Shown piece after piece: positions 8,769 to 16,952 of a DNA stretch of 64,000 nt (the first letter of the stretch is position 1; every line of letters starts with the position of its first letter). A program made the translations under genes and the position numbers. The notes below the pieces were generated by a model that saw only the letters and a program-made list of their open reading frames with translations, searched no databases and was not told the origin of the DNA. Source of the stretch: Bog-793 sp963761425 (GTDB lineage: Bacteria > Actinomycetota > Acidimicrobiia > Acidimicrobiales > Bog-793); the NCBI GenBank assembly GCA_963761425.1, contig CAVXGQ010000004.1, positions 124,001-188,000 on the forward strand, given 5' to 3'.

Positions 8769-9629
8769 CGGGCGACGACGACGCGGTCCCGGTCCGCGAG
8801 GTCGCGCCGGACATCGACCTGGCGGGCGCTACAGCCCCGGGCGAATTCCAACACGGCCGGCGCTTGATGTGGCGCGATCTCGACCACTACGGCGGCGCCA
8901 CCCGACAGCCACCGCGGCGCCCCTCGCAGGATCTCCTCGATCGCCTCGCGGCCGGTATCGCCGGCGACGAGCGCTTCTCGCGGGTCGAAATCGCGCACGA
9001 CCGGGTCGAGGTCGTGCCACTCGGACGCCGCGACATAGGGCGGATTCGCCACGACGAGGTCGACCTTGCCAGCGATCGAGCAATCAAGGGCCTGGTACCA
9101 GTCACCGAGCTGGAGCTCGACCCGGCAGGCCTGCTCCGGGTCCAGCCTCGACCGGTTGGCGCGTGCGACCTCGAGCGCCGCGGGAGAAAGATCGGTCGCC
9201 ACGACGGCAACGCCCGGCAGCTCCGAGACGAGCGAGCAGGCGATCGCGCCCGATCCGGTCCCGAGCTCGACGACGAGTGGCGGAGGCCGGGACGCCGGTC
9301 GGGCGTTGAGCTCACCGAGCGCCACCTCGACCGTGCACTCGGTCTCGGGCCGCGGCACGAGGGCGCGCCGGTCGATGACCAGGTCGAGCTGGCGAAACCC
9401 CCAGTGCCCCACGACGTGTTGGAGCGGCGCGCCACGACTGCGTTGGTCGACGAGCGCCCGATAACGTCGCCGGACAGACCGCCCCGGGATGGTGTCCTGG
9501 GCGAGAGTCAGCCCGGACCGCGACAACCCGGCGACCTCCTCGGCGAGGATCAGCGCCTCGCGGGTCGGCCAGCTCGGTCCGCGCGGCGTGCAGGAGATCA
9601 CGCCACGTCAGAGCCTCAACCGGTCGCAC
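8762..9629 (-). CDS. prmC: Release-factor glutamine methyltransferase, apparent 1-base frameshift near the N-terminus
   Basis: Methylates the GGQ glutamine of peptide release factors, fitting its place directly after prfA. The intact frame (8762-9601) has the SAM motif VVELGTGSGAIA and the catalytic NPPY motif (VVANPPYVAASE). The expected N-terminal helix (VEALTWRDLLHAARTELA) is encoded in another frame starting at GTG 9629, overlapping the prfA stop. The family-like sequence then switches frame at the C-run 9562-9564 to REALILAEEVAGLS. Removing one base there restores a continuous protein. This may be a sequencing error, a real mutation, or use of the shorter GTG at 9601. Confidence 0.85.
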
Positions 9630-10686
9630 CGAGCTGTTGGGATCGTTCATCGGCGAGCAGCGCATCGGCGAGCTCATCGAGGTCCCCCTGCAGAATGCGG
9701 TCCAGCTTGTGGAGGGTGAGACCGATGCGGTGATCGGTGACCCGGTTCTCCTTGAAGTTGTAGGTGCGGATCTTGTCGGCGCGACCGCCGCCTCTCACCT
9801 GCTCCCGTCTTTCCCGGGAGAGCTCGGCTTCGACCCGGTCCCGCTCGAGCTTGGCAAGCCGGGCCCGAAGGACCTGCATCGCCTTGGCACGGTTCTGGAT
9901 CTGGCTCTTCTCGTCCTGCATGGCGACGACGAGCCCGGTCGGAACGTGCGTGATTCGCACCGCCGAGTCCGTCGTGTTCACCGACTGGCCTCCAGGACCG
10001 GTCGAGCGGTACACGTCGATCCGGAGATCGGCCGGGTCGATCTCCACCTCGACCTCGTCGACCTCGGGGAGAACCACCACCGCGGCCGAAGAGGTGTGGA
10101 TCCGTCCCTGGGACTCGGTCACCGGCACGCGCTGGACACGGTGGGTGCCGCCTTCGTGCTTCAACCGCTGCCAAGCGTCGGCACCTTTTACCAAGAAGGT
10201 GACCTCATCGATGCCACCGAGGTCGGAAGCCTGCAGGCTCAGCACCTCGACGCGCCAGTGACGGCGGTCCGCGTAACGCAGGTACATGTCGTAAAGATCC
10301 CTCGCGAACAGGTTCGCCTCGTCGCCTCCCTCGGCCCCGCGGATCGTGACGATGACGTTCCGGCCGTCGTTCTCGTCGCGGGGAACAAGCAGGCGCCCGA
10401 GTTCGGCGTCGAGCTCAGCCGCGTGCCCTTCCGCCTCGGCGAGCTGGGTCTTGGCGAGCTCGCGCTCCCCAGGCGGTGCACCATCGACCATCTCGCGCGC
10501 CGCGATGAGGTCGCCCTCCGCCCCGCGCCGGGCACGAATGGTCCGCACCACGGGTTCGAGCGCCTTGAGACGCCGTGAACACTCCAGGAAACGCTTGCGA
10601 TCTCCGGCGATGCCAGGCTCCGACAGCTGCGCCAGCAGGTCTTCGTACTCGCGTTCAAGTTCCGCGAACCGGTCCACCTCTCGCAC
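9616..10686 (-). CDS. prfA: Peptide chain release factor 1
   Basis: Class I release factor recognising UAA and UAG. It has 356 residues with a coiled-coil N-terminal domain, the anticodon-like tripeptide PVT (188-190, in QRVPVTESQGRIHTS) and the catalytic GGQ at 232-234 (GPGGQSVNTTDSAVR). PVT replaces the commoner PAT, within the allowed PxT pattern. GTG start at 10686. It lies between rpmE and prmC, the standard rpmE-prfA-prmC order. Confidence 0.97.
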   Translation of the reverse strand: MREVDRFAELEREYEDLLAQLSEPGIAGDRKRFLECSRRLKALEPVVRTIRARRGAEGDLIAAREMVDGAPPGERELAKTQLAEAEGHAAELDAELGRLLVPRDENDGRNVIVTIRGAEGGDEANLFARDLYDMYLRYADRRHWRVEVLSLQASDLGGIDEVTFLVKGADAWQRLKHEGGTHRVQRVPVTESQGRIHTSSAAVVVLPEVDEVEVEIDPADLRIDVYRSTGPGGQSVNTTDSAVRITHVPTGLVVAMQDEKSQIQNRAKAMQVLRARLAKLERDRVEAELSRERREQVRGGGRADKIRTYNFKENRVTDHRIGLTLHKLDRILQGDLDELADALLADERSQQLGATG

Positions 10687-10734
10687 GAACCAAGGCTACC
10701 CGCAGGTCGTCGGGGGCTTCCGCCGGGTGGTGGG

Positions 10735-10950
10735 TCAGCGATTTCGCTTGGCCCGCGAACCGTAACGGCGCTCGAAGCGCTCGACGCGACCACCGGTGTC
10801 GACGAGCTTCTGCTTGCCGGTGTAGAAGGGATGGCACTCGTTACACAGTTCAACGTGCAGCTCGGGTTTCGTCGAGCGCGTGGTGAAGGTGTTCCCGCAG
10901 GAACACCGCACCGTCGTCGTGACGTAGTTCGGATGAATGTCGGTCTTCAT
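10735..10950 (-). CDS. rpmE: 50S ribosomal protein L31, zinc-binding type
   Basis: Ribosomal protein L31 of 71 residues, C+ type, with the four zinc-ligand cysteines Cys16, Cys18, Cys36 and Cys39 (RCSCGNTF and LCNECHPFYTGKQ). In other bacteria the zinc-bearing form is made under zinc sufficiency. It sits between rho and prfA, the conserved actinobacterial position. Confidence 0.96.
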   Translation of the reverse strand: MKTDIHPNYVTTTVRCSCGNTFTTRSTKPELHVELCNECHPFYTGKQKLVDTGGRVERFERRYGSRAKRNR

Positions 10951-10994
10951 GTTCCCTTCTTGGTGGCGACGGTGTCATCCGCCGGCCGGGCCGT

Positions 10995-12749
10995 TTAGGC
11001 GGTCGATTGCGGCGCCTTGGCGATCTCGGCGAGGAATTCGTCGTTGGACGCCGTCGTACGGATCTTGTCCATCAGCAGCTCGAGACCGGCCGCGGAATTG
11101 CCCTCGCTGCTCAGCGCGTTGAGCACCCGGCGCAGCTTCCAGACCTGCTGGAGCTGGTTGCGCTCGAAGAGCAGCTCCTCGTGGCGGGTCGAGCTAGCGT
11201 TGACGTCGATCGCCGGGTAGATGCGGCGCTCGGCCAACCGTCGGTCCAGCCGGAGCTCCATGTTCCCGGTCCCCTTGAACTCCTCGAAAATCACCTCGTC
11301 CATCTTCGACCCCGTCTCGACGAGGGCCGTCGCGAGAATCGTGAGCGATCCGCCTTCTTCTACGTTGCGCGCCGAGCCAAAGAACTTCTTCGGCGGATAG
11401 AGCGCCCCGGAGTCGACACCGCCGGACATGATCCGACCGGTGGCGGGCTGGGCGAGGTTGTAGGCGCGGGCGAGGCGCGTGATCCCATCGAGCAGGATCA
11501 CGACGTCCCTTCCCAGCTCGACCAGCCGCTTTGCCCGTTCGATCGTCAACTCGGCCACGGCGGTGTGCTCGTCGGCGGGCCGGTCGAACGTCGAGGCGAT
11601 CACCTCGCCTTTCACCGACCGGCGCATGTCGGTGACCTCCTCGGGGCGCTCGGCGATCAGCAGCACGATGAGGTGCACGTCGGGGTCGTTCGCCTCGATC
11701 GAATGGGCGATCTGTTTCATCACGAAGGTCTTGCCCGCCTTGGGCGGCGAGACGATCATCCCCCGCTGTCCGCGTCCGATCGGCGAGATGAGGTCGACGA
11801 TCCGTGCCGTCAGGTTCCTCGGGTCGTCGGCCAGCTCCAGGTGGAGCGGACTGTCCGGGAACAGCGGCGTGAGATCCTCGAAACGGGGGCGCTGCCTGGC
11901 CTCGTCGGGAGACAGCCCGGAGACCGAATCGACCCGCATCAGCGCTGGGTACTTCTCGCTCGGGCCGGCCGGCCGGCAGGCGCCCTCGATCGCGTCGCCG
12001 CGGCGCAGGGCCAGACGACGCGCTTGGCTCACCGAGACGTAGACGTCCCGCGTGCTCGGAAGGTACCCACCGGTACGGAGGAAGCCGTAGCCCTCCTCCC
12101 GCAGGTCGAGCAGGCCCTTCACGGGAACGAGCTCACCCTGCCACGGGAGCTCCTGACCCGGCTGCACCTCGCCACGTTCGCGACCACGGCGGCGGCGGCT
12201 ACGCCGGTTCGCCGTGTCGACGTGACCGTCACCCTGCTGGCGGGCCTCGCGATTCGTGCCACCACGCGGCGGACGACGGTCGAGTGGGCGGGAACGCAGC
12301 TCGTCGAGGTCGCCGTCGGCCGAGGTGACACCGGCGACGTCGCCGCCGTCGAACCGAGGCGCCCCTCCGGTCACCGCCGGGGCCTCGGCCACGACGACCG
12401 AGACCTCGCCGTCGGAGGCAAGAACCCGGGTCGCCACCTGGTCGGCGGGATCGGCCACTGCCTCCTCACCTCGGGATTCATCTTCGAAGGAGGCCTCGGC
12501 GACACCGGTTGTGCCGGCGGTCGAGAATCTCGCCACCTCGACCGGGACCACCGTCGCGGTCTCTCGAGCTCCATCGCCGCCCGACTCGCCGCCGTCGGCG
12601 CCGACACCGGTCGCCTCAAGAATGAGGTCGATGATCTGGGCCTTCCTCGATCGGGGCGGGGGTGTCAGCGACATCGCGGACGCGATCGCGTGGAGTTCGT
12701 CGCGTTCTTTGCGTTCGAGGATTGAGCGCTCGAGCTGCTGTTCGACCAT
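10995..12749 (-). CDS. rho: Transcription termination factor Rho
   Basis: Hexameric RNA-dependent ATPase/helicase ending transcription. The ATG at 12749, preceded by an AGGAGC site, gives 584 residues; an earlier in-frame start would add 24 atypical residues. Layout: an N-terminal SAP-like Rho_N domain (about 1-45), a long acidic and Gly/Arg-rich disordered insert (about 50-215) typical of actinobacterial Rho, the RNA-binding cold-shock fold (KGLLDLREEGYGFLR), and the ATPase core with P-loop PPKAGKTF and VILLDGITRLARAYN. The leader of about 295 bases carries an intrinsic terminator, listed separately. Confidence 0.96.
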   Translation of the reverse strand: MVEQQLERSILERKERDELHAIASAMSLTPPPRSRKAQIIDLILEATGVGADGGESGGDGARETATVVPVEVARFSTAGTTGVAEASFEDESRGEEAVADPADQVATRVLASDGEVSVVVAEAPAVTGGAPRFDGGDVAGVTSADGDLDELRSRPLDRRPPRGGTNREARQQGDGHVDTANRRSRRRRGRERGEVQPGQELPWQGELVPVKGLLDLREEGYGFLRTGGYLPSTRDVYVSVSQARRLALRRGDAIEGACRPAGPSEKYPALMRVDSVSGLSPDEARQRPRFEDLTPLFPDSPLHLELADDPRNLTARIVDLISPIGRGQRGMIVSPPKAGKTFVMKQIAHSIEANDPDVHLIVLLIAERPEEVTDMRRSVKGEVIASTFDRPADEHTAVAELTIERAKRLVELGRDVVILLDGITRLARAYNLAQPATGRIMSGGVDSGALYPPKKFFGSARNVEEGGSLTILATALVETGSKMDEVIFEEFKGTGNMELRLDRRLAERRIYPAIDVNASSTRHEELLFERNQLQQVWKLRRVLNALSSEGNSAAGLELLMDKIRTTASNDEFLAEIAKAPQSTA

Positions 12750-12890
12750 CGGTTCTGCTCCTGCTATGTCGTGAATCTGAGATCGCCAGAGGCCTCCGTA
12801 CCTCGTCCCCGACCAATCCATCGCGGCCGGGGGATCGTTGCACCGGGGCCAGCGATTCCCGTGGAGCTGCGGACCGGACGCCTAGTGGTC

Positions 12891-12920
12891 AAAAAAGAGG
12901 GGCAATGCCGTCACAGCCCC
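12891..12920 (-). terminator. Intrinsic terminator inside the rho leader
   Basis: On the minus strand a GGGGC...GCCCC hairpin, which can be lengthened by G-T, T-A and G-C pairs around a 4-base loop, is followed at once by TCTTTTTT. It is the clearest Rho-independent terminator in the window. It lies 142 bases before the rho start and downstream of the candidate rho promoter, so it could act as an attenuator of rho or end read-through from hom-thrC. Confidence 0.75.
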
Positions 12921-13043
12921 CAAGACGCTCGACGAGCGATTCGCACGGGAACTACGGGATGCGATCTCGACAGATACGGGATCTCCTGCCACCGGCTGGA
13001 GGGACTCGGCTTGCGCGCGAAATCACCCCGGACGCGCTGGTGA

Positions 13044-13079
13044 CATCGACAGTGTAACGGCTCATGAAGTTCACGGCAA
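13044..13079 (-). promoter_or_regulatory. Candidate sigma-70 promoter for rho
   Basis: On the minus strand TTGCCG (plus 13074-13079) is separated by exactly 17 bases from TACACT (plus 13051-13056), a good match to housekeeping -35 and -10 boxes. Transcription would start near 13044, giving rho a leader of about 295 bases. The rest of the 422-base gap 12750-13171 holds only the terminator and no recognisable gene; mycobacterial genomes carry thrB here. Confidence 0.6.
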
Positions 13080-13171
13080 CGAAGCCAGCCCGGTTGGCTG
13101 GAACTCGAACCACTGCCATCTGGCAGGTGGCACCCCGAAAGCGGCCCAGGCTACCCCGGCAACGCTTTCTT

Positions 13172-14260
13172 TCAGAAAGTGAGCGAGGCGAGGACCGATT
13201 CGAGGTTGGCGTCGACCACCTCGGGGAGGCGCGCCCCGCGGATAGCCACGTCGGGATCCTTCAGTCCATTCCCGGTGAGGACGCAGACGACCTTGGAGCC
13301 CGCCGGCACCTCCGTTTTCAGCAGGCCGGCCACCGAAGCCGCCGAAGCAGGCTCGCAGAACACCGACTCCTCTTCGGCGAGGAAACGGTAAGCATCAAGG
13401 ATCTGGTCGTCGGTTACCGCGGCGATCGCGCCAGCCGATTCATTTGCGGCGGCGGTTGCTCCGGCCCATGAGGCCGGATTGCCGATGCGGATGGCGGTCG
13501 CGACCGTCTCGGGCTTGTCGATCCGGTGACCCTCGACGATCGGTGCCGCTCCCGCGGCCTGGAACCCCAGCATCCGGGGCAGCCGGGTCGACCTTCCCGC
13601 GGCCTGATACTCCCGATAGCCCCGCCAGTAGGCCGTGATATTCCCGGCGTTGCCGACGGGGATGCAGTGAACATCGGGGGCGTCGCCGAGGATGTCGACG
13701 ATCTCGAAGGCGGCCGTCTTCTGACCCTCGATTCGCATCGGGTTGACCGAGTTCACGACGACGACCGGGGCCCGGGACGGCAGCTCGCGCACCACCACCA
13801 GTGCCGCGTCGAAATTGCCGCGCACCTGCAGGACCTGCGCACCGTGCATCAGCGCTTGGGCGAGTTTGCCCAACGCGACGTGACCCTCCGGGACGAGAAC
13901 GACGCAGGCCATCCCGGCGCGGGCCGCGTAGGCCGCGGCCGACGCCGAGGTGTTCCCCGTCGACGCACAGACGACCGCCCGGGCGCCTTTTTCGAGCGCC
14001 TTGGAGATTGCGACCGTCATACCCCGGTCCTTGAACGACCCCGTGGGATTCAACCCCTCGACCTTCAAGTGGACCTCGGCGCCGACCCGGTCCGAGAGCC
14101 TCGGCGCCGGGAGTAACGGCGTGTTGCCCTCCAAAAGCGTCACGACCGGCGTCGCATCGGTAACCGGGAGGAACGCCGCGTAGCGACGGATCACGCCGGG
14201 CCAGCTCCTGACCGCCGCCGGCCCCGCCGTCGCTTCCCCGCCAGAGCTCGCCCGCTTCAC
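13172..14260 (-). CDS. thrC: Threonine synthase
   Basis: PLP enzyme converting O-phosphohomoserine to threonine. It has 362 residues of the short type without a zinc ribbon, with the PLP lysine Lys77 in NPTGSFKDRGM and the phosphate-binding ASTGNTSASAAAYAARAG segment. It lies 15 bases after hom. The homoserine kinase gene thrB that follows thrC in Mycobacterium is not present before rho. A second, different ThrC-like protein is encoded at 38370-39635. Confidence 0.96.
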   Translation of the reverse strand: MKRASSGGEATAGPAAVRSWPGVIRRYAAFLPVTDATPVVTLLEGNTPLLPAPRLSDRVGAEVHLKVEGLNPTGSFKDRGMTVAISKALEKGARAVVCASTGNTSASAAAYAARAGMACVVLVPEGHVALGKLAQALMHGAQVLQVRGNFDAALVVVRELPSRAPVVVVNSVNPMRIEGQKTAAFEIVDILGDAPDVHCIPVGNAGNITAYWRGYREYQAAGRSTRLPRMLGFQAAGAAPIVEGHRIDKPETVATAIRIGNPASWAGATAAANESAGAIAAVTDDQILDAYRFLAEEESVFCEPASAASVAGLLKTEVPAGSKVVCVLTGNGLKDPDVAIRGARLPEVVDANLESVLASLTF

Positions 14261-14275
14261 CGGTCGACCCCGCCC

Positions 14276-15610
14276 CTACCGTTCCTGGCCGACGACCCGG
14301 ATCAGGCCGCCGACGCGCCGCACCACGTCGAGCCGGGCGAGCTCACCCAGCGTCGCCTGGACGTCGGACTCCCGGACGAGGTGGGTGATGAAGACGAGCC
14401 GAGCCTCGTCGCCGAGTCCGACCTGTTCCATCGAGCGCACGGACACGTTGTGCTGCCCAAACTTCGCGGCGACGATGGCGAGGACACCGGGGCGGTCGAT
14501 GACGTCGATCGCCACGTAGTACTGGGCGCGCAGCTCCCCGATCGGCCGAATCTGGGCCCGGCGCCGCGGTGCAAAGCGCAGTCCCCCCTTCGCGTCGAGC
14601 GAGCCGGCCGCGTCGATCACGTCGCCGAGGACCGCGCTGGCCGTCGGGCGCCCCCCGGCGCCACGCCCGAAGAGCATGAGCTCGCCGGCGGCGTCACCCT
14701 CGACGAACACGGCGTTGAACGGGCCGCGAATCGTCGCCAGCGGATGGTCGACCGGAACCATCGCCGGGTGCACCCGCACCACGATCACCGGAGTACCGTC
14801 GTCTGACGGATCGAGCTGCTCGGCCACCGCGAGCAGCTTCACCTCGTATCCCAGGCGGTGGGCGAACTCGATGTCCGCGGTCTCGATGGCCTCGATCCCC
14901 TCGCGGTAGACGTCGGTGGCGACGACGTCAGCGCTGAACGCGATGCCAGCGAGGATCGCCGCCTTAGCCGCGGCGTCACTCCCGCCGACGTCGGCACCTG
15001 GATCGCGCTCGGCGTAGCCCAGGCTCTGGGCTTCGCTGAGGGCCGCCGCGTAGGTCAGGTGCTTCTCGCTCATCTCGGTGAGGATGTAGTTGGTCGTCCC
15101 GTTCACGATGCCGAGAACACGACGGACGCGTTCGCCGACGAGCGACACGCGCAGGGCGCGTACCAGGGGAATCGCGCCGCCGACCGCCGCCTCGAACAGC
15201 AGCGCGCGTCCGGTTTCCTCGGCCGTGGCGAACAGCTCGGGCCCGTCTTGCGCGAGGAGCTCCTTGTTGGCCGTCACGACTGGCTTGCCGGCACGCAGCG
15301 CCGAGCAGATCAGCGTCTTGGCCGGCTCGATCCCGCCGATGAGCTCGACCACGACGTCGATCGAGGGGTCGGTGACGACCTCGAAGGCGTCGTTCGTGAT
15401 CCGGTCCAGTCGCGCGAGAGAACCACGGGGCTTCGTCATGTCGTGGACCGCAATGCGGGTGATCTCGAGCTTCAGCCCGACCCGACGATCGATACCCTCA
15501 TGGTCGTTGTCGACCAGGTCGGCGAAGGCGGCCCCGACCCCACCGAGACCGAGAAGCCCGAGACGCACGACGCGCGACGTCGCACGCCGGCTACCCCTGG
15601 TCATCGGCAC
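14276..15610 (-). CDS. hom: Homoserine dehydrogenase
   Basis: NAD(P)H-dependent reduction of aspartate semialdehyde to homoserine, the branch point to threonine and methionine. It has 444 residues: an N-terminal Rossmann fold (LGLLGLGGVGAAFADL), the catalytic domain with ANKELLA, GIVNGTTNYILTEM and ERDPGADVGGSDAAAK, and a C-terminal ACT regulatory domain from about residue 355 (YYVAIDVIDRPGVLAIVAAK) that suggests feedback by threonine. The start may be ATG 15610 or ATG 15604. It lies between lysA and thrC. Confidence 0.96.
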   Translation of the reverse strand: MPMTRGSRRATSRVVRLGLLGLGGVGAAFADLVDNDHEGIDRRVGLKLEITRIAVHDMTKPRGSLARLDRITNDAFEVVTDPSIDVVVELIGGIEPAKTLICSALRAGKPVVTANKELLAQDGPELFATAEETGRALLFEAAVGGAIPLVRALRVSLVGERVRRVLGIVNGTTNYILTEMSEKHLTYAAALSEAQSLGYAERDPGADVGGSDAAAKAAILAGIAFSADVVATDVYREGIEAIETADIEFAHRLGYEVKLLAVAEQLDPSDDGTPVIVVRVHPAMVPVDHPLATIRGPFNAVFVEGDAAGELMLFGRGAGGRPTASAVLGDVIDAAGSLDAKGGLRFAPRRRAQIRPIGELRAQYYVAIDVIDRPGVLAIVAAKFGQHNVSVRSMEQVGLGDEARLVFITHLVRESDVQATLGELARLDVVRRVGGLIRVVGQER

Positions 15611-15623
15611 AATCTATCGACTT

Positions 15624-16952
15624 TCAGGGTTCCAGGCGAAGGAGGTCCTCGACCGTCTCCCGTCGAACGATGACACGGGCCCGCCCGTCACCAACGAAAA
15701 CCACCGGTGGACGCCCCACTCGGTTGTAGTTCGAAGCCATCGAGAACCCGTAGGCACCGGTCACCGGTGTCACAAGCACGTCGCCGATGGCGAGGTCGCC
15801 GGGTAGTCGCGCCTCGGAGACGACGACGTCTCCCGACTCGCAGTGTTTGCCGACGATCCGTGCCGGATAGGGGCGGTCCGCCGTCACGGCTCTCGGAAGG
15901 AAGGCCTCGTAGCCGCTCCCGTACAGCACTGGCCGCGGGTTGTCGCTCATGCCCCCGTCGACCGCGACGTAGTTGCGGATCCCCGGCAGCTCCTTGATCG
16001 TCCCGACCCGGTAACAGGTCATCGCCGCAGTGGCGACGACCGCCCGCCCGGGCTCGGCGGTAATCCGCACGCCTGGCCCCAGTCCGGCGTCCCCACATCG
16101 GGCCAGTACCGCCTCCGCCCAATCCCGGATCGTCGGAGCCGTCTCGTCCGACAGGTAGGCGACCCCCAGCCCACCTCCGACGCAGAGTTCGGTGAGACCG
16201 TTCGTGGCGACGATCGGGGCAAGTACCTCAGCGACCCGTTCGAAGGACTCGAGCCGTTGGATCTGGCTCCCGATGTGGGCGTGGACGCCGACGACTTCAA
16301 CCCCTCGCAATCCCCGCAGCGCCTCGATCGCCTCCTGCGCGGCGCCCGAGGGCACGGAAAAACCAAACTTGGAATCCTCCTGACCAGTTGCCACGAACTC
16401 GTGGGTGTGCGCCTCGATCCCCGGGTTGACCCTCACCAGGAGCCGCTGGTCGGCGCCCCGCTTCGGAGCGTCGAGGAGGCGCTCGATCCGCCGGATCTCG
16501 TCGAACGAGTCGACGACGATCCTTGCGACTCCGAGGCCCAAGACGGAGTGGAGCTCAGAGTCGGACTTGTTGTTGCCGTGGAACACGATCTGATCCGGGG
16601 CGGCGCCCGCCGACAGCGCCACTCCGAGCTCGCCGTCGGTCGACACGTCGAGCCGCAGTCCTTCCTCCGTGGCGAGCTGGGCCATCTGTCGGCACAGAAA
16701 CGCCTTTGTGGCGTAGGCACTCCCCGGCCCGAAGGAACCCACGATCTCTCGGCAACGCTGCCGTAGGGTCAACTCGTCGTAGACGAAAACTGGCGTGCCG
16801 AATTCGTCGGCCAGCGCGACGACGCTGACACCACCGACCTCGAGGCTTCCCGAAGCGGTCACCACGGCGCTATCGGGCAACAGGTGTCTCGCGACCGGAG
16901 CCTCGTTCGGCGCGACTCCCAGATCGGCGTCACCGCCTATCCCGAACGACAT
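15624..16952 (-). CDS. lysA: Diaminopimelate decarboxylase
   Basis: Last step of lysine synthesis, decarboxylating meso-diaminopimelate. It has 442 residues from ATG 16952, with PLP Lys83 in SAYATKAFLC, the PLP-phosphate Gly motif ELCVGGGLGVAYL, and the substrate-binding cysteine segment VGKHCESGDVV. The ATG overlaps the argS stop by one base (TGATG), indicating coupled translation and fixing the start; an upstream extension would be Arg-rich antisense-like sequence. Confidence 0.96.
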   Translation of the reverse strand: MSFGIGGDADLGVAPNEAPVARHLLPDSAVVTASGSLEVGGVSVVALADEFGTPVFVYDELTLRQRCREIVGSFGPGSAYATKAFLCRQMAQLATEEGLRLDVSTDGELGVALSAGAAPDQIVFHGNNKSDSELHSVLGLGVARIVVDSFDEIRRIERLLDAPKRGADQRLLVRVNPGIEAHTHEFVATGQEDSKFGFSVPSGAAQEAIEALRGLRGVEVVGVHAHIGSQIQRLESFERVAEVLAPIVATNGLTELCVGGGLGVAYLSDETAPTIRDWAEAVLARCGDAGLGPGVRITAEPGRAVVATAAMTCYRVGTIKELPGIRNYVAVDGGMSDNPRPVLYGSGYEAFLPRAVTADRPYPARIVGKHCESGDVVVSEARLPGDLAIGDVLVTPVTGAYGFSMASNYNRVGRPPVVFVGDGRARVIVRRETVEDLLRLEP

